Of a stretch of DNA of 64,000 bases, positions 25,857 to 33,702 are shown piece after piece (positions within the stretch are counted from its first letter, which is position 1; every line of letters starts with the position of its first letter). This DNA is from Aneurinibacillus tyrosinisolvens (GTDB lineage Bacteria > Bacillota > Bacilli > Aneurinibacillales > Aneurinibacillaceae). The translations under genes and the position numbers were made by a program. The notes beneath the pieces are model-generated. The model searched no databases and was not told the origin of the DNA. It saw only the letters and a list, made by a program, of their open reading frames with translations. The stretch covers positions 1-64,000 of the forward strand of contig NZ_BBWZ01000016.1 of NCBI RefSeq assembly GCF_001015055.1, given 5' to 3'.

Positions 25857-27242
25857 ATGAGCAGTTTGTTTAGAAAAAAACCGATTGAGCAATTGCTTAA
25901 TCCTGACAAGGGGAAAGGACTAAAGAAAACCCTGGGCGCTTTTGACCTTACAATGCTTGGGATTGGGGCGATTATTGGTACAGGAATCTTTGTATTGACG
26001 GGTGTTGCTTCGGCAAAGCATGCGGGGCCTGCTCTCGTTATTTCGTTTATCATTGCGGGGCTTGCCTGTGCTTTCGCGGCCCTGTGCTATGCGGAATTTG
26101 CTTCAACCGTTCCTGTTGCGGGGAGCGTGTACACGTACACGTATGCAACGATGGGAGAACTTATTGCATGGATGATCGGCTGGGATTTAATTCTTGAGTA
26201 CTTGCTTGCGACTTCAGCTGTTGCCAGCGGGTGGTCCGCTTATTTTCAATCGCTGCTTACGGGATTTGGCATTACGATCCCTTCATCCCTTGCCAGCGCA
26301 CCGGGGGCGGGAAAAGGCGGTGTTATGGACCTGCCGGCCTTTATTATTGTCATGATTATTACATGGCTGCTTAGCAGAGGCATGAGAGAGAGCGCCCGTG
26401 TAAACAATATTATGGTTATCGTGAAACTTGCGGTTGTGCTTTTATTTATTGCTACCGGTGTGTGGTATGTAAAACCGGCGAATTGGACACCGTTCATGCC
26501 GTTTGGATTTGGCGGCGTAGTAACCGGGGCCGCAACAGTATTCTTTGCCTATATTGGATTTGACGCCGTTTCTACAGCTGCAGAAGAAGTTCGCCGGCCG
26601 CAGCGCGACTTGCCGATTGGGATTTTCAGTTCACTCATTGTCTGTACCATTCTTTATATTGCCGTATCGGCTATTTTAACGGGGATTGTTCCGTATACGC
26701 AGTTAAATGTAAGCAACCCGGTTGCTTTTGCCCTTAACTATATCCATAAAGACAGGCTTGCCGGCCTCATTTCTTTCGGAGCGATTACGGGGATTACAAC
26801 AGTTCTTCTTGTGATGCTGTATGGGCAAATACGCGTGTCGTTTGCGATGAGCCGTGATGGTCTGCTCCCTGAATTCTTCTCCAGGCTGCACCCTAAATTC
26901 CAGACACCTTATCGAAATACGTGGGTAACAGGATTTATTGCCGCTCTTGTGGCGAGTTTCGTCGACCTGGGAACACTCGCAAGTTTGGTAAACATGGGCA
27001 CGCTGTCAGCTTTCGTGCTTGTATCCATTGCGGTTATTGTCCTGCGGAAAACGCACCCTGAATTGCCCAGAGCGTTTCGGGCACCGGCTGTACCGCTGCT
27101 GCCGGTCCTGGCCGTTCTGTCTTGCGGCTATTTGATGATTAGCCTTCCTGCAGAAACATGGATTGCTTTCATTATATGGCTCGCAATCGGCCTGCTTGTT
27201 TATTTTCTCTATGGGCAAAAACATAGCAGGTTAAATAAATAA
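25857..27242 (+). CDS. APC-family amino acid permease (CAT/YfnA-like)
   Basis: 461 residues from the ATG at 25857, placed six bases after AGGAGGAGG. Twelve hydrophobic segments. APC signatures include LGIGAIIGTGIFVLTGVAS in helix 1, CAFAALCYAEFASTVPVAGS, and FFAYIGFDAVSTAAEEVRRPQRDLP, which is specific to the cationic amino acid transporter branch. It probably imports amino acids with protons; the substrate is not defined. A terminator follows. Confidence 0.9.
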   Translation: MSSLFRKKPIEQLLNPDKGKGLKKTLGAFDLTMLGIGAIIGTGIFVLTGVASAKHAGPALVISFIIAGLACAFAALCYAEFASTVPVAGSVYTYTYATMGELIAWMIGWDLILEYLLATSAVASGWSAYFQSLLTGFGITIPSSLASAPGAGKGGVMDLPAFIIVMIITWLLSRGMRESARVNNIMVIVKLAVVLLFIATGVWYVKPANWTPFMPFGFGGVVTGAATVFFAYIGFDAVSTAAEEVRRPQRDLPIGIFSSLIVCTILYIAVSAILTGIVPYTQLNVSNPVAFALNYIHKDRLAGLISFGAITGITTVLLVMLYGQIRVSFAMSRDGLLPEFFSRLHPKFQTPYRNTWVTGFIAALVASFVDLGTLASLVNMGTLSAFVLVSIAVIVLRKTHPELPRAFRAPAVPLLPVLAVLSCGYLMISLPAETWIAFIIWLAIGLLVYFLYGQKHSRLNK

Positions 27243-27253
27243 TCATAGTAAAA

Positions 27254-27296
27254 AAGGGAGTCCTGTGCTGACGGCAGGGACTCCCTTATTCTTTTG
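27254..27296. terminator. Terminator between the permease and a convergent small gene
   Basis: GGGAGTCC(T) and GGGACTCCC form a stem with an A run before and TTCTTTT after, so it can act in both directions. Confidence 0.8.
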
Positions 27297-27534
27297 TGAT
27301 CACAATTCGATCGGAAACTTTTATTTTTGAAGCGCCAAAATATTCGGTTAGCAGCAACGCCATATCATCTACCGTAATGTCCTGAGGAAGATTGCATTTT
27401 ATGGAGTCAACATCGCGTAAGTAATCCACACAATTGAGGTGGTCAGTAAGCAATTCAGCTACGCGTACGGCGATGATTGTACTTGGTTGTATGAGGACTT
27501 CTTTGTTTCCAGTCGTGTTTATTTCTATAAGCAT
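27286..27534 (-). CDS. Small hypothetical protein
   Basis: 82 residues, soluble, with alternating strand and helix propensity and no known motif. GGGGTGA lies about 10 bases upstream of the ATG at 27534, which supports translation. Its 3' end coincides with the terminator stem. It resembles nothing I recognise; the mixed alpha/beta pattern might be a small domain such as a ThiS or ACT relative, but this is speculation. Confidence 0.5.
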   Translation of the reverse strand: MLIEINTTGNKEVLIQPSTIIAVRVAELLTDHLNCVDYLRDVDSIKCNLPQDITVDDMALLLTEYFGASKIKVSDRIVITKE

Positions 27535-27665
27535 CGTTGCAGTTCACCCCATTGTATAAAGAGTTGAATAATCTTAACTGATAACAATATAATAATACAT
27601 AAAAAACAATAGGTTAATAGTATTATACCCGGGTAACTAGTTTTATAGACGGTTTGTATAAAAAA

Positions 27666-27698
27666 AAGCCCTTTACCAGGAGGAAAGGGGCCTTTTTT
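27666..27698 (-). terminator. Terminator of the modBC operon
   Basis: On the minus strand GGCCCCTTT pairs with AAAGGGCT and a run of T follows; it begins two bases after the modC stop. Confidence 0.85.
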
Positions 27699-27699
27699 G

Positions 27700-28359
27700 C
27701 TATGTAGCCGGTATAAGCTGCTCTTCACTGTGAATTTTCCCTGCTTCCATATAGAGAATTCGATCCCCGAGCTTTCTGGCTTCTTCTTTATCATGTGTAA
27801 CGAGAATGGTAGGGATTTTCCATTCTTTATGAAGGCGAAGCAATTCATCCTGCCCACGGAGGCGACTCGCATGATCGAGCGCGGACAACGGCTCATCGAG
27901 CAGCAACAGCGCCGGTTCACATGCCAGTGCCCGCGCAAGGGCGACCCTTTGCTTTTCTCCACCGGAAATTTGGTGTGGATACTTCAGTAACAGGTGCCCT
28001 ATACCGAGCCCTTCTAAAAGGTGCTGAATTTGGTTTTCTTCCTTTACGGTGAGGGGCTGCCGTATGCCATATCGGATGTTTTTTCTCACAGTCATATGGG
28101 GGAAAAGGGCATAGTCCTGAAAAAGATAACCAACTTTCCGTTTCTGCGGAGGCAGCCCTCCGGCCTCTTCGCTAAAGAAAACCATATTGTTTAGCAGAAC
28201 GCTGCCTTTATCAGGATGAAGGAGGCCTGCGATGATGTTAAGAGCCGTCGTTTTTCCCGAGCCGGAAGGGCCGAATAAAACAACGATTTCATCCTTCACG
28301 CAAAAGGTAATATCTAATGTAAACTGAGCCAGTTTTTTTTGGATTTGAACCGAAAGCAT
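27700..28359 (-). CDS. modC: ABC ATPase of a molybdate-type importer (ModC-like)
   Basis: 219 residues: Walker A GPSGSGKTT (near 31), Q-loop VGYLFQDYALFPHM, ABC signature ISGGEKQRVALARAL, Walker B LLLLDEPLSALD and the switch His in LVTHD. ModC proteins usually carry a C-terminal TOBE/mop domain and reach about 350 residues; this one stops right after the ATPase core. It follows modB by 11 bases and ends at a terminator. No modA is adjacent. It energises uptake of molybdate or a similar oxyanion. Confidence 0.85.
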   Translation of the reverse strand: MLSVQIQKKLAQFTLDITFCVKDEIVVLFGPSGSGKTTALNIIAGLLHPDKGSVLLNNMVFFSEEAGGLPPQKRKVGYLFQDYALFPHMTVRKNIRYGIRQPLTVKEENQIQHLLEGLGIGHLLLKYPHQISGGEKQRVALARALACEPALLLLDEPLSALDHASRLRGQDELLRLHKEWKIPTILVTHDKEEARKLGDRILYMEAGKIHSEEQLIPAT

Positions 28360-28370
28360 AGAAAGCTCCT

Positions 28371-29117
28371 TTATTGGCCTTTTTGGTTTGCAAAACGGCG
28401 CATGTTATGTTTGCTCCACCAGTTCAGCCATACGATTGAACTGAACCCCAGAGCGACAATGATGACGACCCAGAATACCGCCTTCTCCATCTGCCCTGCT
28501 TCAACGGCAAAATAAATGGCGAGCGGGATTGTATCCGTTTTTCCCGGGATATATCCGGCGATCATCAATGTTGCACCAAACTCACCAAGTGCCCGTGCAA
28601 AAGCAAGGACAAGCCCTGCTAACAGCCCCGGCCAGGCGAGAGGAAAGGAAATCGTCCAAAAAACCTTCCATTCTGAAGCCCCCATCGTCCGGGCCGCGTT
28701 TTCAAATTTCTGATCGATTGTCTGAAAGGCGGCTGAGGCGCTTTGAAACATGAGCGGGAAAGCAACAACAATGGAAGCGAGAACCGCGCCAAGCCATGTA
28801 AACACAATCTGGACATCAAACCAGGAAAGAAGCCAGCGGCCGATTAAGCCGTTCCTGCCAAATAAGATCAGGAGGCCAAACCCCACAACGGTTGGAGGCA
28901 GGACAAGCGGCAGCAAGAAGACAGCTTCTATTATGCTTTTTCCGAAAAAATGTTTGTGTGCAAGCAGCCGTGCAATCAATACACCTGTAAAGAAAACAAC
29001 CAGGGTGGCGAGGCCGGCTATTTTTAATGACAACAGAAGGGGGGTTGCGTTAAAGCCGTGCAGCCAACCGGCCAGGCCGGGTGCCGAAGCGGTAGGAAGT
29101 TCTAGCGTTTTCCACAT
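28371..29117 (-). CDS. modB: Molybdate ABC transporter permease (ModB)
   Basis: 248 residues from the ATG at 29117, which AAGAGGGA precedes; a longer reading to 29141 overlaps the promoter -10. Six hydrophobic helices. Motifs VFLLPLVLPPTVVGFGLL and the coupling EAA loop AARTMGASEWKVFWTISFPLAWPG followed by ARALGEFGATLMIAGYIPGKT are diagnostic of ModB/CysU-type permeases, with the latter typical for molybdate. First gene of modBC, divergent to fnr. Confidence 0.92.
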   Translation of the reverse strand: MWKTLELPTASAPGLAGWLHGFNATPLLLSLKIAGLATLVVFFTGVLIARLLAHKHFFGKSIIEAVFLLPLVLPPTVVGFGLLILFGRNGLIGRWLLSWFDVQIVFTWLGAVLASIVVAFPLMFQSASAAFQTIDQKFENAARTMGASEWKVFWTISFPLAWPGLLAGLVLAFARALGEFGATLMIAGYIPGKTDTIPLAIYFAVEAGQMEKAVFWVVIIVALGFSSIVWLNWWSKHNMRRFANQKGQ

Positions 29118-29139
29118 CGATATCCCTCTTTTCGGTTCC

Positions 29140-29168
29140 ATTATAATGGAGGGATTCCAGCCTGTAAA
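29140..29168 (-). promoter_or_regulatory. Sigma-A promoter of modBC
   Basis: On the minus strand TTTACA (29163-29168), a 17-base spacer and TATAAT (29140-29145), 23 bases before the modB ATG. Confidence 0.8.
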
Positions 29169-29200
29169 TTCAGGAGGAGAAATGATTGATAGTAAAACAG

Positions 29201-29229
29201 TTCAATTATTACTATTTATATGGTATAAT
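29201..29229 (+). promoter_or_regulatory. Sigma-A promoter of fnr
   Basis: TTCAAT at 29201, a 17-base spacer and TATAAT at 29224-29229. Because the -10 includes the first possible ATG at 29229, that ATG cannot be the start. Confidence 0.72.
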
Positions 29230-29303
29230 TGGTGAAAAATTATGATGGGGAAAGTCAGACAGCAGCCCTTGCAAACCATTTTATTTTCCCAGGGGGAATC
29301 AAG

Positions 29304-30010
29304 GTGAAGGAAGAGGATAGTCAGTCCCTCAATGATACAATCTCACCGCAGCTTAAAACGCTGCTCGATTCACTTGCCGTTGACGTACAGATGGCAAAAG
29401 ATGATTATTTATTCAACGAAGGAAATCAAGCTGATAAATTATATATGATTCGCTCAGGACGCATTAAGATTAGCAAGCTTACCGCCGGTGGCCGGGAAAT
29501 GACGCTGCAAATTTGTGATGCCCCTGAAATGATAGGTGAGCTGGGCTTCTTCTCAACCGCCGCTTCTTATTCGACTACGGCTACTGTTTTGGAATCCGGA
29601 ACGTTCGGGGTCGTAAACCAGTCCGCCCTCGAAGAGCAGCTTATTCAGAATGGAACGCTTGCCGTTGAATTTATTAAATGCATGGGAAGGAATTATCGGC
29701 GGACGCATTCTAAATTCCGCGATCTTGTCCTTAACGGAAAGCAGGGAGCCATCTATTCTACGTTGATTCGCCTTGCGAATAGCTTTGGTAAGGAAACGGA
29801 CAATGGGGTCTTATCGACTTGTCGCTTACGAACCAGGAACTTGGTGATTTTTGCGGTACGACTCGTGAACGGGTCAACCGAATTTTAGGTGATATGCGGA
29901 AAGAAAAAATTATTTCTGTGAAGCAAGGGTATATTACCATTCACGATCTGGAGCAATTAAGGGAAATGAATGACTGTGAAGATTGCCCGATCGATATATG
30001 CAGGATGTAA
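29304..30010 (+). CDS. fnr: Fnr, oxygen-sensing CRP-family regulator with a C-terminal [4Fe-4S] site; one frameshift
   Basis: The GTG at 29304 follows AGGGGGA by six bases. Residues 20-145 are a cyclic-nucleotide-binding-type beta roll (GNQADKLYMIRSGRIKI), then the dimer helix and an HTH (NQELGDFCGTTRERVNRIL). The frame breaks near 29810; adding one C (GTCTTA to GTCCTTA) gives GVLIDLSLTNQELG and a 235-residue protein. The tail ends with C225-X2-C228-X4-C233, exactly the spacing of B. subtilis Fnr (C227, C230, C235), whose cluster is bound by these cysteines. It would activate anaerobic respiration genes; cydAB, modBC and the hemerythrin nearby fit that theme. Confidence 0.9.
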
Positions 30011-30029
30011 ATCATAGACATGTGGAGGA

Positions 30030-30056
30030 CCTCGCCGGATAGGCGGGGTTTTTTTC
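30030..30056 (+). terminator. Terminator after fnr
   Basis: CCTCGCC and GGCGGGG pair around GGATA/a five-base loop and are followed by seven T residues. Confidence 0.88.
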
Positions 30057-30088
30057 TCATTATAGGAATGAATGCCTCGCCGTTTTAA

Positions 30089-30556
30089 TTACTTTTTAGG
30101 GTTTGAGGAAAGGGCGTTGTATGCCTGGGAGTAATACCGGTACAGGCAGGCAATGGAAAGAAAAATCACGGTGTCCGCTCCGATAGAATAATATAAATTC
30201 CACCATTTGTGGTGTCCCATATACCCAGTTTTTAGGGTGATCCATTCGAATGTGGCTGCGGCGGCTGTCCAGATGAGCGTGTTTCTTATTATTTTGCCCC
30301 ATGTGGGCGGGAGTGATTGAAGAAATAAATACGATACAACCGGGTAAATACTGAAATCGAGCAGTAAAGGAATGGAATAACTGGGAGAAGGAAGACCTTG
30401 ATAAGACCAGAGCATATAGGTAACCATAATTAAATCGGTAAGCAAGCCTAAGAAGCTTGAATACATCACAGCGCCATAATATTTACGGATGTTATTTTTA
30501 TCGGCGAAATAGAAAAAGCACATCCAGGAAAGGATAAAAAGTACAATAAAATACAT
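30089..30556 (-). CDS. CBO0543-family membrane protein
   Basis: 155 residues from the ATG at 30556, where GGAGAG lies five bases upstream; the longer reading to 30619 lacks an initiation site. Five hydrophobic segments and the family pattern with an aromatic turn (GHHKWWNLYYSI). The family is restricted mainly to spore-forming Firmicutes, function unknown. It diverges from a paralogue at 30623. Confidence 0.78.
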   Translation of the reverse strand: MYFIVLFILSWMCFFYFADKNNIRKYYGAVMYSSFLGLLTDLIMVTYMLWSYQGLPSPSYSIPLLLDFSIYPVVSYLFLQSLPPTWGKIIRNTLIWTAAAATFEWITLKTGYMGHHKWWNLYYSIGADTVIFLSIACLYRYYSQAYNALSSNPKK

Positions 30557-30622
30557 AGATTCTCTCCGGCAATTTATAAATTTATACGAAGGCGGCAAGG
30601 ATAAGTTCAGGAGGTTCATATA

Positions 30623-31112
30623 ATGGCAGTATTCCTATTTGATGTTCTTGCTATGCTTCTTTTTATTGCCTTTGCTGATTTTTCCCGCTTTCGCCCGCTT
30701 GTTCCGGTACTCATCACTGGCGTTTTTTTTTCGTTTCCTCGAACATTTTATCGTTGTTGATTGGCTGGAATTATGGGGAATAAAGGGCGCTCTCTGGCGC
30801 AAGTTATGGCTCCCCATTAGTGCGGATGTGACAGTATGGCCTGTGGCCTGCTTTTTCTTTATTCAGTATATGCCCCGGAAAGGGCGGGTTTTATACGGAG
30901 CGGCGTGGGTTGCCGCCATGCTGGTTTACCTGCAGCTATTAGTATGGAGGGACGTAATCTTTATGAAGGGGTGGAACCTATTTTATTCCGCCATTGTAAT
31001 AAGCCTGTATTTCACGCTCATTTACTTCCTGTGGGAGTGGCTAAAGCAAGCTGAAGGAAGGGAGCGGCATGAGGATGGGACAGGAAATAAAGAACAGACT
31101 GCCGGTACATAA
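30623..31112 (+). CDS. CBO0543-family membrane protein, one frameshift
   Basis: The ATG at 30623 follows AGGAGG by eight bases and opens MAVFLFDVLAMLLFIAF, but that frame ends after 50 codons. Removing one base from the T9 run at 30723-30731 joins VLITGVFF to RFLEHFIVVDWLEL and gives 162 residues with about five hydrophobic segments and the family turn MKGWNLFYSA. Without the correction only an in-frame ATG at 30639 with no ribosome binding site is available. It is a divergent paralogue of the 30089-30556 gene. Confidence 0.78.
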
Positions 31113-31138
31113 TAGCCCGCAGTCTCTTCTTGTATTCC

Positions 31139-31615
31139 TTAGTTTTCTTCGGATGTAACAGCGATGCCATTTCGAATGAAGAGAGCCGCCGTCACGCCGA
31201 CCCCTGTGCGTTTTGTTTTTGAAAAAGTCCCGTCATATATTGCTGCACTGCCGCACGATGGGCTCCGTTCTTTTAATACGGCTTCGGCAGCCCCTGCAGT
31301 TTGTGCAATGCGCAATGCTTGCTGTGCTCCCTGGATAAAATCGGCGGTTACGTCGTTTCCCCGGTCATCTATAACTCTGGCCTTTCCATCAAGCACATCG
31401 AACCCATCGCCGCCTACGATCTCTGCAGGAGGCCGCGGTGTTGGGAGGCCGCCTAACTGCTCAGGGCAGACGGGCACCGCCTTCCCCTCTTTGACAAGCT
31501 GCTCGATCTGTTCCACCCGGTTATCTTTCTTATCGTATCGGCACTGGCACCCCATAAGGCAGGCACTTACAATTTTCACCTTTTTGTCACTTCTTTCTTC
31601 TATGATTTGTGACAT
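31139..31615 (-). CDS. DUF523 (YbbK-like) protein
   Basis: 158 residues from the ATG at 31615. The DUF523 signatures are visible: VSACLMGCQCRYD, PVCPEQLGGLPTPRPPAEI and LKERSPSCGSAAIYDG. Cys residues in all three motifs suggest an iron-sulfur or thiol-active site. B. subtilis YbbK is a homologue; function unknown. A GTG within the motif (before KIVSACLMG) is a possible later start. Confidence 0.85.
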   Translation of the reverse strand: MSQIIEERSDKKVKIVSACLMGCQCRYDKKDNRVEQIEQLVKEGKAVPVCPEQLGGLPTPRPPAEIVGGDGFDVLDGKARVIDDRGNDVTADFIQGAQQALRIAQTAGAAEAVLKERSPSCGSAAIYDGTFSKTKRTGVGVTAALFIRNGIAVTSEEN

Positions 31616-31685
31616 CGTTAACAATGTCCGGCTAAAAAGAGGCTTATAATAAAATTATTATATAGCAAAAAGGCAGGGGAGAGGA

Positions 31686-32216
31686 ATGGATAACTATATT
31701 GCGCTGTGTCCTAATTGTTTTAAACGCCCGGATTTGCCGGAAGCGTATTCACCGTTGCTGGAGAGCCACGAGAAAATAAAAATTCAAATGTATGATTTAT
31801 CCGGTATTCTGGCAGACATTGAAAACGGAGAACGAAATAAATTTGACAATTTTATGGTACCTTTTCACCGTTTTATGCATCTGTGCGAAGAGCATATGAA
31901 AAAAGAAGAGAAAAGCATTCATCCTCTTCTTATTAAAGCTTTTCACAACAATGAGGAATTGGCGGCTTATTTTAAAGGAGAGCATACACAAATTCGTGAA
32001 AATATGGCCTATGTAGCGTTTATGCTTTCAGCCCTTGTCTCCCGGCAAACAGTGAACGAGCAGCTCGTTCATAAGTTCCTTGAGGCTGCCTGGCTGCTTA
32101 TAGATACGATTCACGAGCACTGGTATAAGGAGGAATTCGGACTGCTTCCCATTCTAAATCGGCTGCTGGACAGGGAAGACAAGCTGCTCCTGCATGGTGC
32201 GTTTTCCGCATGTTAA
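31686..32216 (+). CDS. Hemerythrin-domain (HHE) protein
   Basis: 176 residues. The four-helix bundle has the HHE metal ligands in order: LLESHEKIK, FHRFMHLCEEHMKKEE, KGEHTQIRENM and TIHEHWYKEEFGLLP, which supply His/Glu for a di-iron site binding O2 or NO. The N-terminus contains a short CPNC motif (residues 8-11), not part of the bundle, perhaps a metal or redox site. GGGGAGAGG precedes the ATG. Such proteins sense or store oxygen or repair iron centres; its position near fnr and cyd fits oxygen-related function. Confidence 0.88.
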   Translation: MDNYIALCPNCFKRPDLPEAYSPLLESHEKIKIQMYDLSGILADIENGERNKFDNFMVPFHRFMHLCEEHMKKEEKSIHPLLIKAFHNNEELAAYFKGEHTQIRENMAYVAFMLSALVSRQTVNEQLVHKFLEAAWLLIDTIHEHWYKEEFGLLPILNRLLDREDKLLLHGAFSAC

Positions 32217-32227
32217 GCACGAGCCCC

Positions 32228-32965
32228 TCATTCCGCAAATGTGTCTTTTGCATGGCGAAGTATAATTTCACTGTATAACTCCTGAATTTTCTCCCTCTCC
32301 ACGTGCTGGGGCAAAGCAGTATGCGCCAGAGCAGCTTCGAGGCGCTTCTCTAAAGAATAGGCAAGTTCAAAAATGTCCTCCCAGCTTTTTTCGCCGTTTC
32401 GGATCGAGAGAAGCAGCGGGCGATCTTGTGTTCGGTGCACTTGCATTGCCCCTGTTTCTAAGATTTCGCATCCCATTGTCAGCAGCCGAACAAGGTGCAT
32501 GGCATGCTTCTCCAGCTTCCCTACAGAAGGCGGCGGAGCTGATATGTCTATAAGCATGGCTTTATCCAGACCTCCTTTTAACCGTACGAGCTGATTTCGC
32601 GCGTATCCTCCAAAAGAATAAAAGCAGTTTTGTGAAAGGAAGATTTGGCGGTTGTCCCGGATTCTATTGAATAAAGGCGAGGTAAAAAGAACAAACTCGG
32701 CTTCTGTATACAGCATCTCAAGGATCGTCGGATTTTGCGAAGCAGCCAGGTTCATGAACTTCTTCAAGGAATGGTATTCGATATCCGGATGATGGCCTAC
32801 CTGTGTTTCCCATTCCTTGTCAAGCGAGAGGTGGTAAGATAAAGGAAGAAGCACCACTGCTTTTTCATCCCGGTCAGATGTGTTAATCGTTAACCCGTAG
32901 GAAGTAGAACCGGTGACCACATGGTAAATGACTGAGTTTTTTATCACATCGAGTGCAGGCTGCAA
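32228..32965 (-). CDS. Nucleotidyltransferase-superfamily protein (COG3541-like)
   Basis: 245 residues. The pol-beta-type NT motif is at the start: TGSTSYGLTINTSDRDEKAV (GSxxYG then DxD). An all-helical C-terminus follows (residues 130-245). TTG start at 32965 with GGAGTG nine bases upstream. Phage and bacterial members of this group transfer NMP to unknown substrates; nothing in the neighbourhood identifies the target. It ends just 12 bases from the convergent hemerythrin gene. Confidence 0.82.
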   Translation of the reverse strand: MQPALDVIKNSVIYHVVTGSTSYGLTINTSDRDEKAVVLLPLSYHLSLDKEWETQVGHHPDIEYHSLKKFMNLAASQNPTILEMLYTEAEFVLFTSPLFNRIRDNRQIFLSQNCFYSFGGYARNQLVRLKGGLDKAMLIDISAPPPSVGKLEKHAMHLVRLLTMGCEILETGAMQVHRTQDRPLLLSIRNGEKSWEDIFELAYSLEKRLEAALAHTALPQHVEREKIQELYSEIILRHAKDTFAE

Positions 32966-33061
32966 TTCATATCACTCCAAATTCATGGCTTTTACTTCTA
33001 TTATAGATAGTATTACAATTTTATTCTCAAGGTAAATTGTTGAGCAGAAGGTGAGCAGTCT

Positions 33062-33559
33062 ATGAGATATAAATACTGTCCTAAATGCGGAGGCACACTG
33101 CGTTTAAATGATAAACAGGATAGTACCAGGCCTGTATGCACAGAGTGCGGGTTTGTTTTCTATCAGAATCCTGCGGTAGGTGTCGCGGCTATTGTTATGC
33201 GGGAAAAGAAAATCCTGCTTGGAAAACGCAGCGGGACGTACCGGGGGCAATGGTGCATTCCATGCGGCTATGTCGAGTGGGAGGAGGATGTGAATGATGC
33301 AGCAAAAAGGGAGTTTGAAGAAGAGACAGGATTACAAATCCGAATCAAGCGGGTCTATGCGGTACTGTCCAACTTCCATAATCCTGAACAGCACACGGTT
33401 GGCATCTGGTTTCTTGCGGAAGAGGAGGGAGGAAGCCTAAAAGCGCAGGATGATTTGGAGGAAGCCGCTTTTTTCTCCTACGGACAGCTTCCCGAACTGG
33501 CATTTCCGACAGATAAGCAGGTGCTGCGAAAACTAAAAGAGGAAGGTCTCCTCTCTTAG
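33062..33559 (+). CDS. NUDIX hydrolase with N-terminal zinc ribbon
   Basis: 165 residues. A zinc ribbon (CPKCGG at 6-11, CTECGF near 31-36) precedes the NUDIX fold. The NUDIX box is complete: GYVEWEEDVNDAAKREFEEE continuing TG, with the REFEEETG core. Zinc-ribbon NUDIX proteins commonly hydrolyse NADH- or ADP-ribose-type nucleoside diphosphates; exact substrate is unknown. Confidence 0.88.
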   Translation: MRYKYCPKCGGTLRLNDKQDSTRPVCTECGFVFYQNPAVGVAAIVMREKKILLGKRSGTYRGQWCIPCGYVEWEEDVNDAAKREFEEETGLQIRIKRVYAVLSNFHNPEQHTVGIWFLAEEEGGSLKAQDDLEEAAFFSYGQLPELAFPTDKQVLRKLKEEGLLS

Positions 33560-33702
33560 CGGATAAGAGAAAACCCCTTCCACATATTCAAGATGAAGGG
33601 GAACAGGGTGTAACAACGAGTATGGATGTCTTTTTCCTGCTGGACGTTCAACCATGCTATACTCTTATAAAAAGGCATCGAAGCGAAAGGATGAAAACAT
33701 AG

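Noticed and set aside
27525..27962. Minus-strand 145-residue frame across modC 3' end
   Set aside because: It crosses a terminator and overlaps modC out of frame.
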